From Eleginops maclovinus (lineage: Eukaryota; Chordata; Actinopteri; Perciformes; Eleginopidae), in assembly GCF_036324505.1 (NCBI RefSeq), contig NC_086361.1, positions 5,467,196 through 5,531,195 of the forward strand: a stretch of 64,000 nucleotides of DNA, given 5' to 3'. A program made the position numbers and the translations under genes. Shown piece after piece: positions 53,101 through 64,000 of the stretch. Positions within the stretch are counted from its first letter, which is position 1; every line of letters begins with the position of its first letter. Below the pieces are notes generated by a model, which was not told where the DNA came from, did not search any database, and saw only the letters and a list, made by a program, of their open reading frames with translations.

Positions 53101-56100
53101 AAACAATATGCCACATAACACACTACATTTAACAACCACAAAATTCAAGAAACATATAGCAAAAGAAACATTTAAAAATATTGGGGGAACATTTGGAAAA
53201 ATAAAGTCATTAAAATAAAGAATTAACATTATATAAAAAGTGTATTAATCAATATAAAAATGTTATAAATATATTTATACACAGAAATAAATCATAAAAA
53301 GTAATGTAAAATAAATGTAAATGCTTATTAATATATTTTTTAAATGTTGTTTATTTGTATTTATTACTGTTTATATTGTTTATTCCTCTTTATATTCCCT
53401 CACACTCACTCTAAGATGTTGTTGTTCAGCTTACCAAAAAGGGGAGAGGGTTAGAATAAATTGTTTAAAAGGAGGAGGAGTTATTATGAATTATTTTGTT
53501 TACTTTCCATTGCTTTAATTGTTGATAGGTTTTTTATACTTAGTATATCTTTCCTCCAGATGCTTTCTTCGGTCAGGGTCACAGCTCCCCTGTAACAGAA
53601 GGAAGACGCAGCAGGAAGGCTCAGATGCGGCATTGTATCAGAGTGCTGCGATCTCTGACGTCATCAGGAGAAGAGTCTGTCAACCAGGACCTTTGTGATC
53701 AGGGAACCATCAACCAGCTCCTGGGTAAATATAAATAAATATAAGCAGAAAGAAAAAGTGTTTTCATGAAAACAGTCTATACAGACATACCTGTTGCATT
53801 TTCCAGGGATCTTAATGCAGATGGAGACCAGTCCTGATGAGGATGATTTGGTTTCCCTGGAGATAAAGTCAGATATTCAACTGATACTTTCAGCACTGTG
53901 TGAGAGCGACATGCACAGAAAGGTAAAGCAGAGTTAATCAGCCTGATAAAAACACTGTATAACTCACCTGGAAAAAAAAGCAAACTAATTGTCAGAAAAG
54001 CAAAATTGAGAGAATATTGTTTGTATAAAAGAAAGACATCATCTCCTTCAAGACATTCATGCCTTAAAATATTTTGCATTTATGCTTCAAGTGAAAATGT
54101 TTATATTTAAGTTTTGTTTCAAAATAATGGATCCACACTAATACTCCATCCGTCTGCAACTTAACTTAACACTCATATGATTCAAATGTTGTTTCACTTT
54201 ACTTTGTTTTTAAGAGATGCAGCAGCTGAAAATAACTGTTTATTGTTAATTGTTTTTAATTAATGTCATTCTTATGTTTAGTTTTATTTATTATAAAAAG
54301 TCCCTTGAAATAATGTTTATGGTCTGTGTCATTTTTTTGTATTATTTGTGTTTGTGTGTCAGATGTCATCTCCTGCTCTGATCAGAACATTACGGCTTCA
54401 TACGTACAGTACCTCCTCTCTGTGTTGTACCACAGGAACTGTTTGGCTCAGAGGGAGTAGAGATGGCGGTTCACTTCCTGAAGAAAGGCTCCGATAAGTT
54501 CTACAGCGGGCTGGGACACAACAAGCTCATCCTCTCCACAGTGGACTGTGTGTGGTCAGTTCATCCGAATCTCAGCATTCTATAATAGATGAATCTGCTT
54601 ATTTCTTATGTCTTCCATAATAATGATGTGTCTTCCTCTCCGTGTAAATATATTAAAGAGAGAAAGCTTTCCATGTGTCTCATCAGGTCGTGTATTGTGG
54701 GTTGCTACACTACAGAAGATTACTTTTTGGCTAAAGAGGGGGCGTCTCTCCTGCTGGACTTACTCAGTGTAAGTAGCACATTTCTCGATTGATTTCTAAT
54801 GGCTGAAGCTTAAATGAAGTGATTGTTGAATTTGTGTGTCTTTATGCAGAAAAATATGATGTCATGTCTGGGTTTTTCTCTCCAACAGTCGAGCCCCAGG
54901 TGTGTGCACTGTAACGTCCTCGCCTCCTTGCTGGAGTTGTGTGACAATCCGAACGCTTTGTCTCACGTCCTGAGCTGGAGAGACAGCAGCGGACAGACGG
55001 CTCCCAGATTCCTGCTTCAGCTATGGATGGACGAGGAGGAAGAGCTGAAAGTCAGCCGAGACCAACAAGGAGGCATCGCAGGTCAGTCTGCAACTAGAGT
55101 TTAAACAACACTGAGTCAACTAAACCTCTGTGAGGAAAACATACATGTACATCTTTGAAATATGGCTCTTCACTTGTGTCTGACTACCTGACTGGAATTC
55201 AACCAGTAGAAAGTACAGGAAAAAAGTGTCAAAAACACAAAAAATTATTAATTTAGGAGCCCAACACACACCAACTAAAGGATTAACCTATGATTATTCC
55301 TAATACCTCTTATTTTCTGCTTTTTTTGTACAATTCAACACTTCTCCTGCTTTTATCTTGTACATGACAGGACATTGATTCAAATTATTTCTGCTTACAA
55401 TAGATGAAAAACCACATTATACTATATTATGATCTTTATCAAAGGATAATAGCACGAATAGGAACACATGATGATAATAATGATAATAATTACTATCAGG
55501 AAACAACATTTATATACCTGTCTTATCAGTTCATGTGATAAAGGTTGAAACATGAACATTTGTTTTTGCTTTTTCCCTTTTTGACTTTAAGATCCCCAGA
55601 GGCCCGTCCTCGGTCTTCACCAGCAGGAGGACCCCCAGCTGTCATTCCCTGCTAACATGCCGAGTGCAGCAGTGCTGGAGCTGGCAGAGAACCTGCGCTC
55701 AAAGATCTACTCAATCTTCTGCAAACTTGGTTAGTGAGTAAAGAATTTGATCAACATCTGTAAATATGTAAGGATTGGGCTTTTTATGATGTTGCTTATA
55801 AGCTGTAATGTCATCTAAGCCTTAACTTAGATCTGCATCAGTATTGTAGTACTATGCAGATAGATTTTTGACTTCCAAGGCCAGTAAAAATAAGCACTTC
55901 GGTAAATAAACAAAAAGTGATAAATGCTGAACCTTTATTAGCCTGCTGTGAAAAATAATTATTTGTTACTTTTGCAGGTTTCCACGAACTTCCTGGATTG
56001 TCAAGAAGACATTATGTGACCTTGAGTGTCGTCAGGAGATATCTGGACTTCAAGGTAGAACTGCCAGTGATGGATATGAAATGACTTGTGTTTGCACCAG

Positions 56101-57820
56101 GCAGAACTGCATCAGAACGATGTCACTATAAGTTGCCATTATCCCATAATATTCTCCACTTGAGCTTTAATTTTGGTTAAAAAGAGTCAGAAAAAGATTG
56201 CAAATAAATGACCAAAATGTTGTGTATTCAAGCTCTGAAATGATTTCCCCTGCAAAGTGTACTGTAGGAAATAGAATGATAATTGAAGTCTCTCATGGTG
56301 CTGTAGGTGGGTGAGGTGTGGGAGGAGGTCAACAGGGAGCTGAGTTTGGACGGTGTGAGGCCGACAACTCCGGATCAGGAGGCTCTGAGCGCTGTGTGTA
56401 AGATCTCAGAGGACACGGCGAGGACGGTCGCAGCAGAACAGAAGAGCATCCTGGAGCTGCAGGAGAAGGAGGACATCAGCGAGGAGGAGCTCATGTACAC
56501 AGAGGTGCTGAAACTAAGTCTTTAAAAGTCAACTGAATAAGGTCATTTTTTGAAAGCTACACTACAGCACAGACTGAAAAGAAATCAAGTACATTTAACT
56601 ATATTCAGTAGTGTTTATTAAGACACATTTTTTACAGGATTTTGCCACAGTGTCTCTGATTCATTACTAATAAATGTAAAAAAGATACATTTTCTTTTAC
56701 ACTTTAATTACACTTTTTTGGTGTCTGTGTTGCAGATTAAGTCTCACTGGAAGCAGAGGGAGCTCACAGCCAAGTCATGGGACAGTTACGTTTCCAGAAC
56801 TTCCAACTATGAGATCCTCAAGGTTTTATATTTACCGTCCACAGATAAAACCTCCAGTCGTCGTAGCTGTTAAATAATACAATTGTGTTTTCATGTGTTC
56901 TGCCTTTTTCTGTACAGGAAGTAAAAGCGCAGAGGGTGGAATACATTGAATCATCCCAACCCAGACCAAAGCACGAGGAAGCTGCTGTTCATCCTACAGA
57001 GGTCTGCCACACTGACACACAACAGGTTACTGTACTGCTCACTGTGTGGCTATAGGAGATAAAACCTGCAGTGTGTTCAGCAAGGTGGTTGAATCACTTT
57101 TCTGACAACAAAAATAAGATATAACCTGACTATATTCTGCATCCACCAAATCCCTGCATTATTATAGTTAAAGCGCAAGTATTGTCAAAAAGAAAGTAGT
57201 TCCTGTGCTTTCAACCAGCTCTGCGGATTACCTTGAGTATCCATTTCATGATTTATGAAGATACATTGCTGTTAGTTTTTTTTCATCCTTTTTTTTGAGC
57301 ATCATTTATTTCCATTATATTCGAGGGAAAGCAGATCCAAAACATTGATAAATAGCACTGCAGGCAGAGGAAAAGTATTTATTTTTGATTGTGTGGTCAG
57401 CTGTCCGCTAACAACTCAAATCACTACAATTCCTTGTAAAATAATATATTGTGTTGTGTGTGGTTCACAAAAGACCAAAAATCAGTTTTGAAAACCAGAA
57501 ATCTAAACACCACATGATGAAGAAAATGTGATTAATTATTGACAATATGTTACATTTGTGGACTAGGAGTGTACAAATAATACTACTAGATGTTATTAAC
57601 ATGTGGTATGTTTCTCTGGGTGTTTCAGCTTATCCTGGGGCAGGTGATGTCAGTAGAGAGAACAGAATCCTCGGGGCCCGCAGGAGTGAAGCTGACGCTG
57701 GCCAGAACTTCCATCAAGGCTTCAAGGTCAGGACCCAGTAGCAACAGCGACACAGGACCCGGAATACTTCAGCACTGTAAAAGACTGACGCTTCAACTCA
57801 TAGACTTGAATGTTCAATAA
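46756..57820 (+). CDS. cfap69: Cilia- and flagella-associated protein 69
   Basis: Armadillo-type helical repeat protein of motile cilia; in mammals needed for the sperm flagellum and olfactory cilia. Complete: 23 coding exons, 2,847 nt, 948 residues (human 941). Exons: 46756-46845, 48098-48157, 48244-48309, 48589-48737, 48830-48906, 49906-50004, 50770-50922, 51171-51345, 51792-51915, 52010-52058, 52563-52684, 52768-52999, 53560-53724, 53807-53922, 54436-54554, 54687-54768, 54889-55081, 55592-55729, 55978-56054, 56307-56504, 56736-56822, 56918-57001, 57629-57820. Diagnostic stretches: SGQ-type NGQVLFRSSEILWNLLERGS, LMLEDYMSCQGNT, SDIQLILSALCESD and LFGSEGVEMAVHFLKK. All frames join without stops. 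It shares a promoter with kdm1b. The stop codon is embedded in an AATAAA. Confidence 0.97.
47134..47164. repeat. (TA)n tract in cfap69 intron 1
   Basis: About 15 TA units. Confidence 0.95.
49027..49500. mobile_element. hAT-type MITE copy E in a cfap69 intron
   Basis: Starts CAGTGGTGCAG and ends TTTAACCACTT; same interior as copies A, C and D. Flanking octamers tatacttg and tacatttg (two differences) look like an aged 8-bp duplication. Confidence 0.85.
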
Positions 57821-57821
57821 A
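57816..57821 (+). terminator. cfap69: Poly(A) signal overlapping the cfap69 stop codon
   Basis: AATAAA at 57816-57821 contains the TAA stop (57818-57820). A T/G-containing stretch (tatgtttatcc) follows about 20 bp downstream. If used, the 3' UTR would be only some 15-30 nt. Confidence 0.5.
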
Positions 57822-59790
57822 ACAATCGCTGCAGCACATTATGTTTATCCTGATTAGATTCTATCAGCCAGTTATTCCCAGCACCTGTACTGAACTGTTT
57901 TATGTGATTTTGGCAGCAAACACAGACATGAGGTCACTGGCTGTGCACAATCAGCACCTTGTAGTAGGCTCCACCTCCAATCCCTTTAATAGACAGACAG
58001 TGCATTAAACCTTTGTGTCTTATATCAACATCTCTGATGCAGTGTAATACAGAATGGTTTTATAGTAAATAAATAAAACAGCTTTGTTTTTTAGCCAGCA
58101 TAAAAAGTACTTAAAGCATTTTATTTGTACATTTCTCCCTTTAAACTTGTAATTAAAATGTTTCTATGCCATCATTCTCTGACATCCTTTGTTTAAATAT
58201 GCAGCAGCATGAAGAATGAGAACATGAGGCCTTATGTAACATATAACAACCACTCGATTCCTCTAAAAAAAGTCTCCTTATGTCCAGTGAAGGTTAATCC
58301 TGTCAAATGATAGTTTGTGTTTGGCAGCTGCCGCGCCCAGAAGGTCCATTCAGGACAGTTTTTTAAAAAGTATTTTCCTCTGTAGAGTGTTTGGGGTTAC
58401 GTAAGTCCCTGCAGCGCATTAACACACATGTTCCCTGAAGCGTGCAACATGCTGCACAGAGCCTCTTCTTCTTCTTTCTCTCTGCTCTCACCCATTTTTA
58501 CTGGCTGGATGACCAGATACTCTCTGACATGCAGCTTTGTGTGTGCGTGTTGAGCCCCGTCAGAATGGGTCTCTGTACAAAAGAACCGGGACACACAGGA
58601 GCCTCTTCAGTACGACAGGCTGCCACTGTTTGTTCAGGCTGCGGAGGGGCTTCACATGCTGTCACTCTGTCTGTCTGATGGGCTGAGCAGCTGTGCATGA
58701 AGGTGAGGGTGAGCGTGGACCAGTGATCAACTTCCTGAGGATCTGTTGACTTCAAACTGTGAGAAAACCTTTATTCTACCACAAGACGCTGGTTATTTGG
58801 CACAACTTTAAAGTATTTGAGACTCACATTGGTTTGATATTAATATTTTAAAGACATTTAAGTCAACAAAATTAAAATAATAGGTCATTTTAATATTTTA
58901 GAGCACTGTATGCTCTTTGTTGTGTTAAAGAATTGTATCACAAAAACGATCTTTATTAACAGGAGAGAAACACTTAAATAACTAAACAAAGTGCGATACA
59001 ATAAACATAGTAGGTTAAAATATACATTATGGTTTTCAATAAATCTTAATGATTCTGTCGGCAGTAAGAGGTGATTTAAATATCCAAATACAGTGGAATA
59101 ACAGCTGTATCTTAAAGAATAGACATGCTGCTTATTCAATCAAGAAATTCTGAATTGGAAAAACAAGAAAAAAGGAAGATTCTGATGACCTACATTCAGC
59201 ATTCATACATGTGAAATTATGAAGGGTTTTACGTTCAGTGACACTCTAATTTTAGTTTTTCCAAAAGTATATTACAAAACCTTTTCTCTTCAGTGATAAT
59301 GTGCTGATAAACTAACCAGCAACATGTCAGTGCTTTCACATAATACAAACAAAACCCTTTTAAAAACATCCTGAGAATGAAAATATGCAGACAGATATGC
59401 TTCCTTTCTCTGTGTTTTCTCAGGGTTATGTTTCCCCCAAGGTGTCGAGATGAATCTCACGGGTCCTGATATGATGCATGATTCAAAATGTTATTTCTGC
59501 CAGAGAAAAGTACATTTTAACTACCATATAAGGTCTTTTTAATTTCAGATCCTTCAAATATTCACAAAAATATTTCTTGGAGGAGGAATTCCTTCTTTTG
59601 TTGATGCACGTACAGCTACTAAATATATATATCTTTTAATGAGAGGATTCATGTAACAGGAGTAACAGAATAAACAGGTTTGGGAACTACTGATGAATAA
59701 TACTAACTATTTAAGAGAAGAATTTGAATTGAAGTTGTAGTCTTCTACATTGTAAACAAGACGTTGTGAAGAGTGTCTCCTCTCCTGCAG
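57822..59790. other. Region between cfap69 and the small membrane-protein gene
   Basis: No family is recognised. A GC-richer patch at 58400-58760 with a possible donor (gaaggtgagg near 58701) could be an upstream non-coding exon of the next gene, but nothing proves it. The rest is AT-rich. Confidence 0.35.
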
Positions 59791-59829
59791 GAGGGTGGTT
59801 GGCTCATCTGAGGAGCTCCAGCAGCAGAG

Positions 59830-62475
59830 ATGATCATCAGACTGGGACGACTGACACCAGGATACTTCCGACTCCTGGAGGTGGGTCACAACCACAAGCT
59901 TTATTTCTGTCTCGAATCTAATATTACTGGACTCCATACATGTCTTGTTTTATACAGTGCAATGTTGTATCACAAATAACTCAATCAGGTCAGAAGACAT
60001 GCTTTATATCAGAGGAGGAGGAGCAGATTAATATTTTACACAGAGCTGTTGTGGCTGGGACTCTGGAGGTTACGTTATATAACCTGTTTACACTCAACCT
60101 CACAGCTCGTCTTGCACGCAAAAGGCTGCACAAAAGAGGGTTTTCCTATACTGAATCTACCCTTTAGGGTGCCAAAGTATGGTTTTTATTATTTTTATTC
60201 CGTGCATAATGGCTTCAAAAGCTTGCTGAAAGATTACAAACATTATGATGTTATTATTTTTTGTACTGAGCTAAGTGAAACCAGCAGCACTCATTTATAA
60301 CATGCAGAACTGAGGACAGTCTTAGACTCAAGCCAAAGTGTAATTACTTACCTTACTTTTTAGCCGACTGTCTCATACGTTTACAAAAATATACAGTGAG
60401 AGAAAAAGCAGTTTCAGGCAAACAGGAGTCATTTAGATGTAAAAATGTACAACACAATTTTAAAGAATATATAAGATGCTATATGATTGGTCGTTTTGAC
60501 TTTTCAATATAAAGCCCCCCACTTCCCCTACCTACCCTATATATTTGTACGATTGATATCAGTATGTGCAGCTTTGTTGTCCTTGTTTTTATCTGTATGT
60601 CTATTTCTGTGTTCAGATTCAAATTACTGGTATGTGTGGCTCTTGGCTAACAAAGCTGATTCTCAGACTGCTGCCGATTAAGTGTCTCTGTGTTGCTGCT
60701 TCAACATGCTATAAAGCCCCTGCACTGGGCCATCGATATACCGAATAACTGAGAGTACACCCTCAGTGAAAAATCACCTCTATCATTCATGACAATGTGG
60801 TAGGATTTTGACCCGATCGAAGCCTCTGGACTGGACTTCTTTCTAGCTAATTAACAACATTGGAACTAATTACAGCAAACTTTAGCCCTTTGGATGTATT
60901 CCCTCCTGCTGGAGTGTGTTTGTTTTTCTTGTAGCCTGTCTATAAAGTTGTGACTCCTGCAGTAGTTACATTTTTTAAAGGTAGTTCAAAAGCTATGAAC
61001 AAAGTGGTTCTGTTTTTGGAACTGAAGTAGGTTTAAAGGTGATCTAGATGCAAAGTCACCAATGTTATTATATCCTAAAAGGACCATTGCAACTGTCCAA
61101 TATCCATCCAGTAGTTGATCATATTTAATTCTGGATAAGTCTGGTTGGTTAATTCCCACATTAGCACTTTGCCCCTACAAAGAAAGAAAAAAGAAGAGTA
61201 CAAATTTACAATTTTAGAACAAAAGGCCCAGTCTGCTCTGATTGGTTAGCTGGCTGGCTCTGTTGTGATTGGTCAACTTCAAAATCAGACTGTAGAAAAC
61301 AATAGAAGAAACCAGGATGGCCGAGTGGTTAAGGCGTTGGACTTAAGATCCAATGGGCAACAGCCCTCGTGGGTTCGAACCCCACTCCTGGTAAATTTAA
61401 AGTATTAATGAAGAGCCGCTTAAAATCAATTAATGCCAACTTCAGTTGGATTTCTCAAGAATTTGAGCAGTTTAACTCAATCGGTATTTGGTGGTATTTA
61501 TTTCATGACAAGCCATCTATCATCAATATTTCATCTACTCATTGATGATTTTAGGCATTGAAACATTGATCTGAAGTCACCAGGATGGCTGAGTGGTTAA
61601 GGCGTTCCGATCAAGATGCAATGGACTCATAGTCTTCGTGGGTTCAATTCCCACTTCTGGTACAATAATTATTTAACAACCAAACAGTTGAAAGGATGCA
61701 AACACTTTCAAGATTGGATATTGAAATAGAGCTTTCTCCTGTTGGATTGTGTGATCACTGACAGCAAGGCTTGTAACCGGTTAGGATTGCCATTTGTGTG
61801 TAAAAGCTCAAAGCTGATTTGGCATGGCAAATGAGTTGTTTCCCAGGGGAAGTTTGTATGTGTAATAGCAAAGCACAATACTGTAAGTGTGTCTTAACAG
61901 ACATAAATGAACATGTTTTTTGAAACTGACCCGTCAATGATTCCACATATATCTATCTGCAGGTTGCTGTAGATTCCCAGCTGCTTTTGCTGCCCCATGA
62001 TCAGGTCCACGATTCTGTCGTCCAAAGTTATGTTGCATGCAGCCCTGGAAGATATTAAAGGGGTTTCTGCACTGCCTATCATTTTCAGGAGGACAAACTC
62101 AAAAGAAAAAAGAGCTGTAACAAAAGACAGAATCTCTGTCAAATAAAACATGTTTTCATACCACCAAAGAAGAGTTGACTTTCTACAGTGACAGGAAAGG
62201 AGGGACTGGGGTGAGCTCAGACGACCTCGCCTGGAGTTCAGCTCTACTGAATGCCACCGATCATCATTCAGAGCAGAACCTGCTAACAAATACTGATTAA
62301 CACACACCCTTATATGTACATGGTTCCATTTAGATCCTGCAGCAGATGTTGCCAGATGCAAGACTTAAGTACAAATGTGTTGAAAATGTAGCTTTAATGA
62401 GAAGAACAGTTGCATAGTACCACTTGAACTGCTCTCTGATCAGACTAATGTGTGTATAACTTACTATCTGTCTGC

Positions 62476-62569
<94 letters not shown>

Positions 62570-62713
62570 AGGCAGGTCTCCGGTAAGGTCCGGATGCAGC
62601 CACAGAGCAGCTTCATCAATCCCATCGCCATGACGATGGCCACATTGGGGATGGGAGTGTCTCTGTACAGCGCCAGGCAGATGGCAGAGAGGGTCGACCT
62701 GAAGCATCAGTGA
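59830..62713 (+). CDS. Candidate 64-residue single-pass membrane protein
   Basis: I do not recognise a family. Coding exons 59830-59880 and 62570-62713 join in phase 0 (GAG then AGG), giving MIIRLGRLTPGYFRLLE followed by RQVSGKVRMQPQSS, a hydrophobic helix FINPIAMTMATLGMGVSLYS and a polar tail ARQMAERVDLKHQ: 64 residues and TGA. An in-frame TGA (59809-59811) precedes the ATG, so the start is fixed. The first exon has its own acceptor (tctcctgcag, to 59790), implying an upstream non-coding exon, and its donor is GTGGGT. The second exon's acceptor is (TG)44 plus CAG. Short basic N-terminus, one helix and small size fit a mitochondrial or ER microprotein, but that is inference. AATAAA at 63362-63367 could end it. 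Confidence 0.5.
61223..61276. repeat. Fragment of the MITE seen at 7503-8070
   Basis: Matches its core (cccagtctgctctgattggt ... ctgttgtgattggtcaac) over about 54 bp. Confidence 0.7.
61311..61393 (+). tRNA. tRNA-Leu (anticodon TAA)
   Basis: 83 nt. The acceptor stem ACCAGGA pairs with TCCTGGT, with discriminator A. The D-arm/A-box region is ggccgagtggttaaggcg, the anticodon stem TTGGA/TCCAA encloses loop CTTAAGA (anticodon TAA), a long type-II variable arm (tgggcaacagccctcg) is present, and the T-arm/B-box is GTGGGTTCGAACCCCAC. All stems pair. No run of four T follows within about 100 bp, so Pol III termination is not obvious. Confidence 0.96.
61579..61662 (+). pseudogene. Degraded tRNA-Leu-like copy (anticodon position reads CAA)
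   Basis: Clearly a relative of the tRNA 268 bp upstream: same ACCAGGATGGC start, ggttaaggcgtt and GTGGGTTCAATTCCCAC T-arm, and an acceptor stem that still closes (one G-T). The anticodon stem TTCCG/TGCAA cannot pair properly, while the loop reads ATCAAGA. The variable arm is altered. Probably a pseudogene. Confidence 0.8.
61931..62279 (-). pseudogene. Contactin-associated-protein (CNTNAP) exon pair, decayed
   Basis: Two adjoining exons of a laminin-G domain. Exon A (62279 down to about 62164) starts at a good acceptor and reads SALNDDRWHSVELNSRRGRL, then loses frame; VTVESQLFFG is regained in another frame after an apparent deletion. Exon B (about 62107 down to 61931) reads CPPENDRQCRNPFNIFQGCM, then shifts by one base into ITLDDRIVDLIMGQQK and SNLQIDICGIIDG before a donor. 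The blocks match CNTNAP4/5 in order. The frame breaks and absence of neighbouring exons (no EGF-type exon follows) mark a dead fragment. The kept intron excludes a retrocopy. Confidence 0.8.
62479..62566. repeat. (TG)n microsatellite directly before a candidate splice acceptor
   Basis: 44 TG units followed at once by CAG and the second coding exon of the small membrane-protein gene. Confidence 0.97.
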
Positions 62714-64000
62714 GAAGCAGTGTGTGGGACAGGTTGTGTGTTTGTGTACGTGACAGAAGGTTTGTGATGGAAGAGGTGAGGGGGTTCATGTGTTTGTGAT
62801 GCTGCTGGAAGGAAAATCTGAAAGTGTCTGGAGGAAAATGTGAGTCATTGTTCAAACCGGCAGGAAGACAAATAACGCCTTCTTTGCAATCTCAACATTT
62901 ATGAGCGTATATAAGTGGCGCCAATAGATTGACAATCTGCATTCATCCTGCAGGTTGTCTTTGATTTGATTAGTGTTGTATTTAAGGGAATTAGCATATC
63001 ATTTGTCACAAGGATTATTCTCATATTATGCAACAAAAATCCCACAACAATTAGGAAGGAAGTCGTCCCAGCACACAAGCTGTTTGTATTTATTTTTAGT
63101 CACACTTAAAATTGCCAGTTTGGTCATTAGTTTGTTGTACTTTAGCACCCTAAAGTGTGAAATTTAGATCAAGTTAATCCTAAAGCAGTTTTATTGTTGT
63201 ATTTATTAATTACGTAGCGTGAAAATTAGCCTAAGAAAAAGTGATTTTTTACCACGGCTTGTTCAGTTTACATGTATGTACTAAAATTAAATGTCTGTTA
63301 TTGTAAAAAGCCACTGAAATTCAGTACATATTTACTATGTGTATCATGTATGGTATTCTCAAATAAATATGTTCACACTTTTAAACTTTCTGTGCAAGAT
63401 TGAGGTTTTTAATGTGCTTTTAGAAACTCTGTGGTTCTCAGGCTTCATCCATGTGGAAATGTTTTGTCGGAAACAGAAAGGCTCGGGCACCTGCACAGTC
63501 TGAATGGAGCGAATCATGTGGATGAAACTCAGGCCGGGAATGGGATTTTCCTACGAGCTGAAAGTCAAACATGTTCTCTAACATCAATGGATGAGATTTC
63601 AAACCGTATTCTGCTTTTACATTAATTTGTCTGCACTTATACTCATGCACAATGATTCTTTCTCTGACAAACAGCAGTTTAAAGGGACAGTCCACATTAA
63701 AATCAGACAAAAAATGTCTTTTACCTGTTGTGCCATTTATCAATCTAAATGAATTTGCTGTGTGTTACTGAGTGTTGAAGATATCAGCTGTAAAATGTAA
63801 GACTTGGGTTAGGGTCCAATATAATTAAACTAAATGGTTCTCTGCTAGTAACGTTCAAAGAGACCAAAACATAGATAAAAAGAAAGTGATTATTGGATTT
63901 ACGTTCATCAGGTGGACACAAACACAACGCCAAATATATAATTGTGTTGCTCTGTAACTGCTCAATGTGTGCATTTTCAACTGTTTACTTAATAGTTCAA
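62714..64000. other. Right-end region: probable 3' UTR, then repeat-like sequence
   Basis: 62714-63367 may be the 3' UTR of the preceding gene. From about 63678 the text aaagggacagtccacattaa, cctgttgtgccatttatcaa and gttgaagatatcagctgtaa resembles a repeat I recall as frequent in percomorph genomes. No further coding exon can be supported. Confidence 0.4.

Noticed and set aside
61931..62279. Functional CNTNAP gene exons
   Set aside because: Frame is lost in both exons relative to the family and no adjoining exons (EGF or next laminin-G) are found within reach, so they are listed as a pseudogene.
63431..63743. Open frames of 64 (+) and 101 (-) codons near the right edge
   Set aside because: No recognisable motif, no convincing splice context, and overlap with repeat-like sequence.

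Overview
This window is vertebrate nuclear DNA, and the gene order and repeats point to a ray-finned (percomorph-like) fish. Genes are split into many short exons with GT-AG introns, long (CA)n tracts are common, and Tc1-like transposons and fish-type MITEs lie in introns. INTS8 and DPY19L4 are adjacent in the same orientation, as in human 8q22. KDM1B sits near a gene whose repeated motif matches the C-terminal part of DEK, KDM1B's neighbour in human 6p22.

Layout, left to right. (1) 1-2.66 kb, minus: the 5' half of ints8, running off the left edge. (2) 4.05-13.0 kb, minus: a complete 19-exon dpy19l4 (765 codons) with a dead Tc1 copy and a MITE in its introns. (3) 15.0-24.4 kb, minus: an unusual gene built almost wholly of phase 1-1 exons, most encoding one acidic S-D-D-E-P-L motif plus a lysine-rich tail. 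It contains a 1,351-bp tandem exon duplication, dead exons, an LTR remnant, an intact Tc1 transposon and nested MITEs. (4) 24.4-30.5 kb: a transposon nest (hAT-type MITE, Tc1 fragment, LINE tail, and a 3.6-kb LTR element carrying a ZMYM/hAT transposase fragment). (5) 30.55-34.74 kb, plus: a tektin-1-like gene with a perfect RFX X-box in its promoter. (6) 36.84-46.22 kb, minus: a complete 21-exon kdm1b (834 aa). (7) 46.76-57.82 kb, plus: a complete 23-exon cfap69 (948 aa), head to head with kdm1b across a 538-bp promoter holding a near-perfect X-box. (8) 59.8-62.7 kb, plus: a candidate two-coding-exon gene for a 64-residue one-helix membrane protein. Its intron holds a tRNA-Leu gene, a degraded tRNA-Leu-like copy, and decayed contactin-associated-protein (CNTNAP) exons on the other strand. 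(9) The rest to the right edge shows only repeat-like sequence.

The spliced models were built by eye from splice consensus, reading-frame continuity and remembered family sequences. For the four complete genes the coding exon lengths sum to exact multiples of three (2,298, 1,191, 2,505 and 2,847 nt), which supports the boundaries. kdm1b and ints8 act in chromatin and transcription. tekt1 and cfap69 are axonemal/flagellar genes, and both carry X-box sites. The most unusual locus is the DEK-tail-like exon array. The small membrane-protein gene and the (TG)n tracts that directly form two splice acceptors also deserve attention.
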